Origin: Perilla frutescens
Lineage: Eukaryota > Streptophyta > Magnoliopsida > Lamiales > Lamiaceae
DNA: 64,000 nt
Direction of reading: 5' to 3'
Assembly: GCA_026008535.1 (NCBI GenBank)
Contig: BRKX01000009.1
Location: 44,389,001-44,453,000 of the forward strand
Under the pieces are notes generated by a model. That model was given only the letters and a program-made list of their open reading frames with translations, made no database searches and was not told where the DNA came from. The position numbers were made by a program, and so were the translations under genes. Positions within the stretch are counted from its first letter, which is position 1. Every line of letters begins with the position of its first letter. Shown here in pieces: positions 57,919 through 64,000 of this stretch.

Positions 57919-59819
57919 TGTTGGTCCCGGGTGAGTCGATGTCAGTTTAGAGGGGAGGTGAATAAATTGACTGAAACTTTTACTTCTAATGCGGAATGAT
58001 AAGGGCCCTTGACTCACTTAGTAAATTATCTATGCACAAATCAGTTGAGCACTTTGGACAGCTTGAGTGCAGATTGTGTGTGCTTGTGTACAATTCAAAG
58101 AGATGCGAGTAAGCAAAATAGTACATCACACAGATGATTTATAGAGGTTCGAAGTCTCAAACTTCTACGTCCTCTCTTCCTTCCGTAGAAGGGAAACTCC
58201 ACTATATAACTTGAGTTTTTTTACAAATTACACAATGAAGGACAGTTGGCTGAACCTGATAACTGCTCACTACCTCAGCGGGTCAACGGCTCACACTTGC
58301 AGTCCCTAACTGCTCGCTAGGGAGGTAGGTGCTATTGACGTCTTTACAAGGTTTTAGATCTCTTTCGATCTTCAAGAGGTTAGTCTTGAACAGGGAATAT
58401 CAACTGATGTGCTCCTTCAATTAAGCTGGGTAGTTGATCGATGTATTGCTGAAACTGTGAAGGTTGCTCTGGCTGGATTATCAACAACTAGCTGAATGCT
58501 TTGATTCTGTAGATTCTTCTTCTCAGTTGGACTCTCGCAGTTTTAGCAAATGCTGAACTTGAGCTATGTGGGAGGGAGAAAGAAAGTTCTGTTTGAGATA
58601 ACTTGAATGAAGGCTTCAAGAATGAAAGTTGCGAAAAGTCTATGAACACTTTGATTCATTATTCTTTTATAGAGGAGTGATTTTGTGACCGTTGAGTTCC
58701 ACTGATCGGTGGCTCTGTTGGTTTATCAATGGCAGATGATCTTTATGATCATTGGAGCTATTAGTTGAAGTAGCCGTTGCTTTGCTAATCGATCTTTGTT
58801 GGATATTTGATTCCAGTAGTCGTTGCTTTGCCAATCAATCTCTATTGGATATTTAATTCCAGGATCTCCGTTGGAGCATTTATTCCAAGATCTTCATTTT
58901 GAGCAATAACTCCAGGACTCTGTGGCTGGCAGTTCTGAGCTCCAGTTTAGCAAGTTTCAGTTCCATTTGGCAGTTCTGAGCTTGTCTGCTTAGTTCGGCT
59001 ATTACTTCAGTTGGCTGTTCTGAGCTTGTCTGCTTAGTTCGGCTATTACTCTAGTTGGTAGTTCTGAGCTTCTTTCTTCAGTTCGACTGATCTCAAGTTG
59101 TTGAATGGCTTGTCAGATCGACTGTTCTCTCTTGAGCTTTTTTATCAGCTTGACTGATCACAAGCTGTTGACTAGCTTGTCAGTTTGACTGTTCTTTCTT
59201 GAGCTTTCTTGTCAGCTTGACTGATCATAAACTGTTGGCTAGCTTGTCAGTTTGATTGTTCTTTCTTGAGCTTCCTTGTCAGCTTGACTGATCATAAGCT
59301 ATTGGCTAGCTTGTCAGTTTGACCGATCTTTCTTGAGCTTTCTTGTCAGCTTGACTGATCTTTCTCAAGTTTCCTTATCAGATGTTCGCTTCTTTTCTCC
59401 TACAAGTTGGCTAACTTCAGTTCTGGCCTTTGATTGATTCGTCTGTTTACTTCAGTTTGGCTGAAGTTAAGTTTGGCCATCAGCTGGATACTTTCAGTCT
59501 TCAGTTTAAACTGATCTCTTATCAGTTTCTTCAGTCTTGTCGATTTTTCTCTCAGCTCAGCTGACTTAGCTATCAGTTTGTTTTGACTGGTTCGTCTCTT
59601 TGAACCCTTAGCTGGATTGAGTTTTTACTGATTGACGTATCCTTCCAGCTGGTTGACCATACTCCAGTTTGGTTGACTCTAGCTTTAGTTGAGTTCCTTC
59701 TTGAGGCTCTGGATTGGAAAGCTCAGATCTACAACTTGAATCTTAGTTAGTTTTTCAGGAATAGTTTTGACATCTCATCAAAACTTTATCTAGAAGTTCC
59801 TTGATAGTTTTTCCTAACA
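57919..59819 (-). repeat. 5' LTR of SIRE-type element, 1.9 kb
   Basis: The plus strand starts TGTTGGTCCCGGGTGAGTCG and ends GATAGTTTTTCCTAACA, giving TG...CA in both readings. It is dense in CAGTT and CTGATC motifs and holds two sets of tandem repeats: two units of about 60 bases around 58970-59065 and four of about 67 bases at 59095-59365. No second LTR of this element is in the window. Confidence 0.8.
59095..59365. repeat. 67-bp tandem repeat in SIRE LTR, four copies
   Basis: The marker GCTTGTCAG recurs at 59108, 59175, 59242 and 59309 (period 66-67). Units contain TTTGACTGTTCTTTCTTGAG and TCAGCTTGACTGATCA. They lie in the outer (U3-like) part of the LTR, where copia enhancers often form such arrays. 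Confidence 0.85.
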
Positions 59820-59934
59820 GGGTCGACGGCTCACACTTGCAGTCCCTAACTGCTCGCTAGGAAGGTAGGTGCTATTGATGTCTTTACAAGGTTTTAGATC
59901 TCTTTCGATCTTCAAGAGGTTAGTCTTGAACAGG
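59820..59934 (-). repeat. Second, short SIRE LTR piece
   Basis: This 115-base piece repeats 58281-58397 almost exactly (GGCTCACACTTGCAGTCCCT ... TTAGTCTTGAACAGG, with only a few differences). It sits between the outer end of the SIRE LTR and the start of a gypsy-type LTR, so it is a remnant of another, older SIRE LTR into which both later sequences inserted, or the product of a rearrangement. Confidence 0.8.
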
Positions 59935-62068
59935 TGTAATGCCCCAAACTACTCCGTTTGGCCACGTCACTTAACATACTTGTAACGTCCCAAACTACTC
60001 CGTTTGGCCACGTCACTTAACATACTTGTAACACCCCAAACTACTCCATTTGGCCACGTCATTAAACAAATAATTCATTTACATGCTTTTGCGTTCTCAT
60101 AATAAATTGAGCGGAAGCTAAGGTCAAATTGCATAATGAGTTATAACATCATAATTCCGAATATAAATTTTTTCTTCCACAATTATAACTCGTAACCTAT
60201 CGAATCTACCCTGTCACACAACATAGTATTTAATGAAAGCATAGAATAAACCCATCCACATCATTCATACAATCATCTAACCTATCGGGCTCATAGGTCT
60301 TAGATAACCCACCCGTCTAGCACCCTAAATTAACAAACATAGCATAGGAATTCAACAACCTATATTTACACAACATAGACTCCTAAGTCAATCGACCTGC
60401 CTTTAAAACATTGACATGATATATCAAGTTAAATACAATCACAACTACAAAAATCGGGCTAATCTCATTTCCAATAATCATTAATCATGAGATAAATAGA
60501 ACGATCAATAGAATTATAATAATATACGTATCCAAAGGCATGTAAAAGTAAACACAATCTTGTGGGGGTTCTCTTGTGTTCACAACGCTCCTACTCAAGC
60601 CTCGACTCCTCAACCTCAAATTCATTGAATGAATGGGGTGGGTATTTAACAACATACTCAGTGGGGAACACTGTAAACAGTTATAGCTAATTGCACAAGT
60701 GAAAATATAACATATGGCTACTTCTTTACTTTGTGGAGACTAGTCTCAACCCCGCAGGGTCCAAACATCATGATGCCCCTGTTAATGAACATCTTACCAC
60801 TGTAGGGATGCCCGCAGACATACTACCCCCTAGGGAGGAAATTAACAAGTCTATTATCGATCCCGAATGATCTCTTTCTCGACTCTGAAGGATCTCTTTG
60901 TCGAACCCGAAGGATCTCTTTGTCGACCTCGAAGGATCTCTGTTCTGCCCCAAAGGGTCTCATTCATACTTATACAATCAAAGCACAACAATAACTATAA
61001 CTTTACACGTGTTCACAGTTTAGAGTTACCCCACCTTACGAGACGCTTTCACAATCTCTCAACCTTTGAAATTCTTCTTGGCCGTACACAAGTCGTCCTC
61101 CTCGAACCACAACACGTCATCTAGCACCTTTTAATCCTTTTTCATTTTAGATGTTGAGTTATACAATTAATCTAAAATTTTGACCAAACACAAGCTATAC
61201 TTTTCTTTAAGGTCTTCATACATATCCATATTTACAATCATGGATATACAAACTCATAACATGATTTTTGACTCAAAATACACATTAAAACTCTTTGAAG
61301 CATTTAATCGAGCACATTTCGTGCACTCATTTAAACCACATGATCAAGACTCAATTTAAATCCTTTAAATCCAATATTTCAAATACAAACACTTTCATCC
61401 TAGGGCTCTAACATACATGAAAATCAATTTCATAAAACCATTACAACACCTCCAACCAACATCAACAAAACAAGGGAAAATTAGGGCAAAAATCTCAACT
61501 CTAGCATCAATGAACCATAGGAATTTGATATAACTTCACATATAGCTTTAAGGAGGTAAATAAACCATATGTTCAAGATACCTAGGCAAGAGGATCAATA
61601 AAATCAAAAACCCTAATTTTTGGGTATGAACTTCTAGACTCAAATCAACATGGAAATGGTGTTTAATCACTAAGGTGAAGAGGGTATGAAGTTACCTTGG
61701 TTGATGGAGGATGATGAGAGAATCCAATCCCAAAACTTAAAGAATTTCTTGAGAGAACTTGGGAGAAAATCGCCCAAGAGAAGAGAGAAATGAGGGTGAA
61801 ATGGTTAAGTGGGGTATTTAAAGAATGAAAATTCTGAAACGGGGTGCGATCTAGGGGTGGTCGCGCTTGGAGGTCACGCTTCAGACAAAGAAAAACAGCT
61901 CTCTGAAGTGGTTCCATGTGGCCACAACGGGTCGCGCCTCCAGGTCGCGTTGCAGAGCCTCTGCCATGCGGCCTGGACCAGGTTGCGCCTGATGGTCAGA
62001 CTAGACTTGTATATTTTTAAAAGACCTTCGATTTGAGTACTTACGGGCCTCGTGGTTTGCACAAAATT
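59935..62068 (-). repeat. Probable Ty3/gypsy LTR (2.1 kb), 3' LTR of the element to the right
   Basis: The plus strand starts TGTAATGCCCCAAACTACTC and ends near GTGGTTTGCACA, so TG...CA in both readings. The first 138 bases are three copies of a 46-base unit (59935, 59981, 60027). A 22-base repeat with GATCTCTTTGTCGA occurs four times at 60863-60950. TCGCGCC/GTCGCG motifs cluster at 61845-62000, like those at 36280-36510. No gene is seen inside. Because the ORF at 62328-64000 is on the minus strand, this would be its 3' LTR; no target duplication was found. Confidence 0.55.
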
Positions 62069-62327
62069 ATGCCCAATGTCAATCTATGACTCATATGCTA
62101 TAGACTCAACATGCACACACAAAATAAAAACAAAACATTCAAACACAACGACCTAGGCATATCCTTCCCACACACTTGCTGTGCAAAGTACCCTTGCGGG
62201 CACAAGCAGTAATGTGGGTTAGATATGCCCAAAACGGACTCTATATATACAGACGCAAATATACAAAAACAAAAATAGCCACACAAAAATAAAAACAAAT
62301 CCTAAACTACTGGGGATAAAGCATGAT
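62069..62327. other. 3' untranslated region of retroelement ORF
   Basis: No frame. It contains the landmark GTCAATCTATGACTCATATG at 62079-62098, shared with the sequence near 36010, which ties the two regions to one repeat family. Confidence 0.45.
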
Positions 62328-64000
62328 TTAAGGAGAGGAGGGGTAGTCTAACCCGAGATGAACACAAATGTTCTGCAGGGCTTTTTCAACTCTTTCGAGC
62401 TTCTTTGAATCTGCACTGCTCTGTGCCCTGCTTGGTCCTTCTTGTGCCCTGGGCGATCCTTCTTGTGCCTTGGGGGCCTTTCTCTTGTCAAAGTATGTTG
62501 GTTCGTCAAAAGGGAGGAAGTATGGGGTGTTTTCTTCAGTGATCCCAACTAGCTGCATCCGCTCCAGCCTCTGAGCATCGAGATACTCTGTCGCTTCGTC
62601 AAGCTCTGGGTAACCTTCGAAGATGTCGTCGAGGTCGTCTCCTTTCAATCCTTCAAACAGCCTAGCCACGAACATGCCTAAGGCCACAACAGTTGCTCTG
62701 GTGTTGCTGGTCTGCGCCTGCAATTGAATCGCCAGAATGTACCCGAGGTTGACCTTCCGCTTATGCACCATGTTCCACAATAGGAACACCTCCTATTGCA
62801 TGACTTGGCCTGTGCCATCCTTGCGCCCATAAAGGTTGAATGCCATCGATCTATGGGAAATATGGAGGGCGTGGTCAGAGATGTGCTTGTCCTTGCTTGA
62901 GCCCGAAAGATAGAAGCCTTTATCTCCAATTTCCTCCCACTGTTGCTGAATGTTTCGACTCCAATCGTCGCCAACACTGGTTGCTGCTTCTTTGTACCAT
63001 TTCGAATGAACAACTTTTGGTTGGATGAAATCCAACATCAGATTCAATCCTGAGATTGACATGCTATAGCTCTCTCCAGCTATGTAGAAGTTCACAACTC
63101 CAGGTGTCTCCAGACCAAAGCCCCGCACTTGCTCCCATATGAGGAAAGAAATTTGATGGTTAAAGAGGGGCGTACCGTGTTCCTCCAGCCAAGTACTTGC
63201 TCCCAACCGATGTTGGCAAAGTATTCATACACTTGGTCCATGACTCCAAGTGTATTCAGCATGCTGTCATGAAGAACATAAAGGGGCAGATGCTTCTTTT
63301 TGTTCAATCTCTCGACAATTCCTTGTCTCGAGTTGCTTGGATCATCCTTTTCCTCCTTCGCCGAGCGGCGGGGGAGGGTTCTGATTGGCACCCTGCCTTT
63401 TGTTCCCTTTTTCACCTTTGCGGGCACATAGGTTTGAACCGGAGCTGGGATGATCTGAATTTCCGGTTCCACTTCCTCACTGTGCACTGACTTCTCTTCC
63501 TCTTCATTGTGGGATTGCTCCACATCTAGCTTTCTCTTAGTGGGGGGTTTCTCTTGTTTCTTCGATTCCTTGTTGACTGGCTTCTTTGCTTCCTTGCTGG
63601 TTGACTTGGTTCCCTTTTGCTTGCTCTTAGCCTTTTTAGGCACATCGGGACCCTTGCTCTGACTTGGTTCCCTTTGTGACTCCTTTGAAACCTCATGTGG
63701 TTTTGCCTTCTTCGACTTCTTCTTCTCTGCGGGTGGATCTGGTTGTGCCTGTTTCAACTGCTCAGATTGGCTGTGGGCATTCTCAGATGTAGATCCCTCT
63801 GAAGCCGCTTTGTCTTCTTCCAATGATTTTTCTTTCTCTTCCTCCGGTTCTGGTTCTTTCTCCTTCTCCTCTTGTTGATCTTGCTCTAGTTTCTCCTCCT
63901 CCTTGTCTTCTTCTTCCAAGCTCTCACCTTCAGATTCATCAACGCTTTCTTCTTCGTCACCGCTACCCATTTGCTTTTCTTCCTCCACCTCTTCTTCTTT
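62328..64000 (-). pseudogene. Acidic retroelement ORF with plant transposon protein domain, partial at window edge
   Basis: The frame is open at the right window edge, so the N-terminus is outside. The visible part begins with a very acidic Glu-rich stretch (64000-63800), then a Lys/Ser/Pro-rich region (63790-63500), then a folded domain with FLIWEQVRGFGLETPGVVNF and SMSISGLNLMLDF, like the 'putative plant transposon protein' domain found in gypsy-type elements, and a C-terminal tail to 62328. One base is missing from a C-run near 63172 (frame change) and a TAG at 62793-62795 stands in an otherwise open frame. No Pol motifs are in the visible part. Function of this domain family is not known to me. 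Confidence 0.65.

Larger units (their letters stand above)
47776..59819 (-). mobile_element. SIRE-type Ty1/copia element, 5' LTR to extra ORFs; 3' LTR missing
   Basis: On the minus strand the order is 5' LTR (59819-57919), primer site, gag with coiled coil and zinc knuckle, protease, integrase, reverse transcriptase, RNase H, then one full and one truncated extra ORF. A long LTR, a large gag and an ORF after pol are typical of the SIRE/Maximus lineage. The left end abuts an Ale-like copia at 47775 with no LTR, so the element was truncated or rearranged there. Confidence 0.8.

Noticed and set aside
1..64000. CRISPR arrays, bacterial operons, riboswitches, tRNA or rRNA genes
   Set aside because: Tandem repeats here (52, 67, 82, 46 bp) have no spacers, gene structure is plant-type, and I found no tRNA or rRNA signature.

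Overview
The window looks like a repeat-rich stretch of a flowering-plant (eudicot) nuclear genome. The evidence is introns with GT-AG borders, plant-type Ty1/copia and Ty3/gypsy retrotransposons, PIF/Harbinger, hAT, Mutator-like and CACTA transposons, MITEs, and decayed copies of plant genes (trihelix, WRKY, Nudix and FANCM-like). I cannot name the species. I see no bacterial gene organisation, CRISPR array, rRNA or tRNA gene.

Only one gene looks intact: a four-exon gene on the minus strand (2201-5391). Its exons join into one 444-residue frame for a single-pass membrane protein with a methyltransferase-like Rossmann motif. Almost everything else is transposable-element sequence at different stages of decay, often nested.

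Layout: 345-1645 broken Harbinger transposase; 2201-5391 host gene; 6297-14786 a large candidate TIR element holding a broken trihelix transcription-factor exon, a smaller TIR element (7605-8829) and a complete but dead copia element (8879-14090); 15142-17679 Mutator-like element with a nested Tourist MITE; 17867-18443 hAT MITE; 19129-21294 mariner/Stowaway-like ends around a long-TIR element; 21915-22715 copia LTR piece cut by one end of a CACTA element; 24790-31050 decayed FANCM-like, Nudix and WRKY exons around a copia element (25752-30390) whose gag segment is inverted; 32065-35982 almost complete hAT element; 36000-39530 gypsy/LINE-like debris; 40566-41386 Mutator-type MITE with perfect 9-bp target duplication; 42317-47775 two nested, truncated copia elements; 47776-59819 a long copia element of SIRE type (minus strand) with two related extra ORFs after pol, each behind its own promoter-like sequence; 59935-64000 a gypsy-type LTR and the 3' part of an acidic retroelement ORF that runs off the window.

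The element genes form the usual sets (gag, protease, integrase, reverse transcriptase, RNase H; or a transposase alone), but every one carries stops or frameshifts. Many stops fit C-to-T or G-to-A change at Gln, Arg or Trp codons, as expected for methylated, silenced repeats. The observations I would check first are the inverted gag, the duplicated extra ORF with internal promoters, and the cluster of host-gene fragments.
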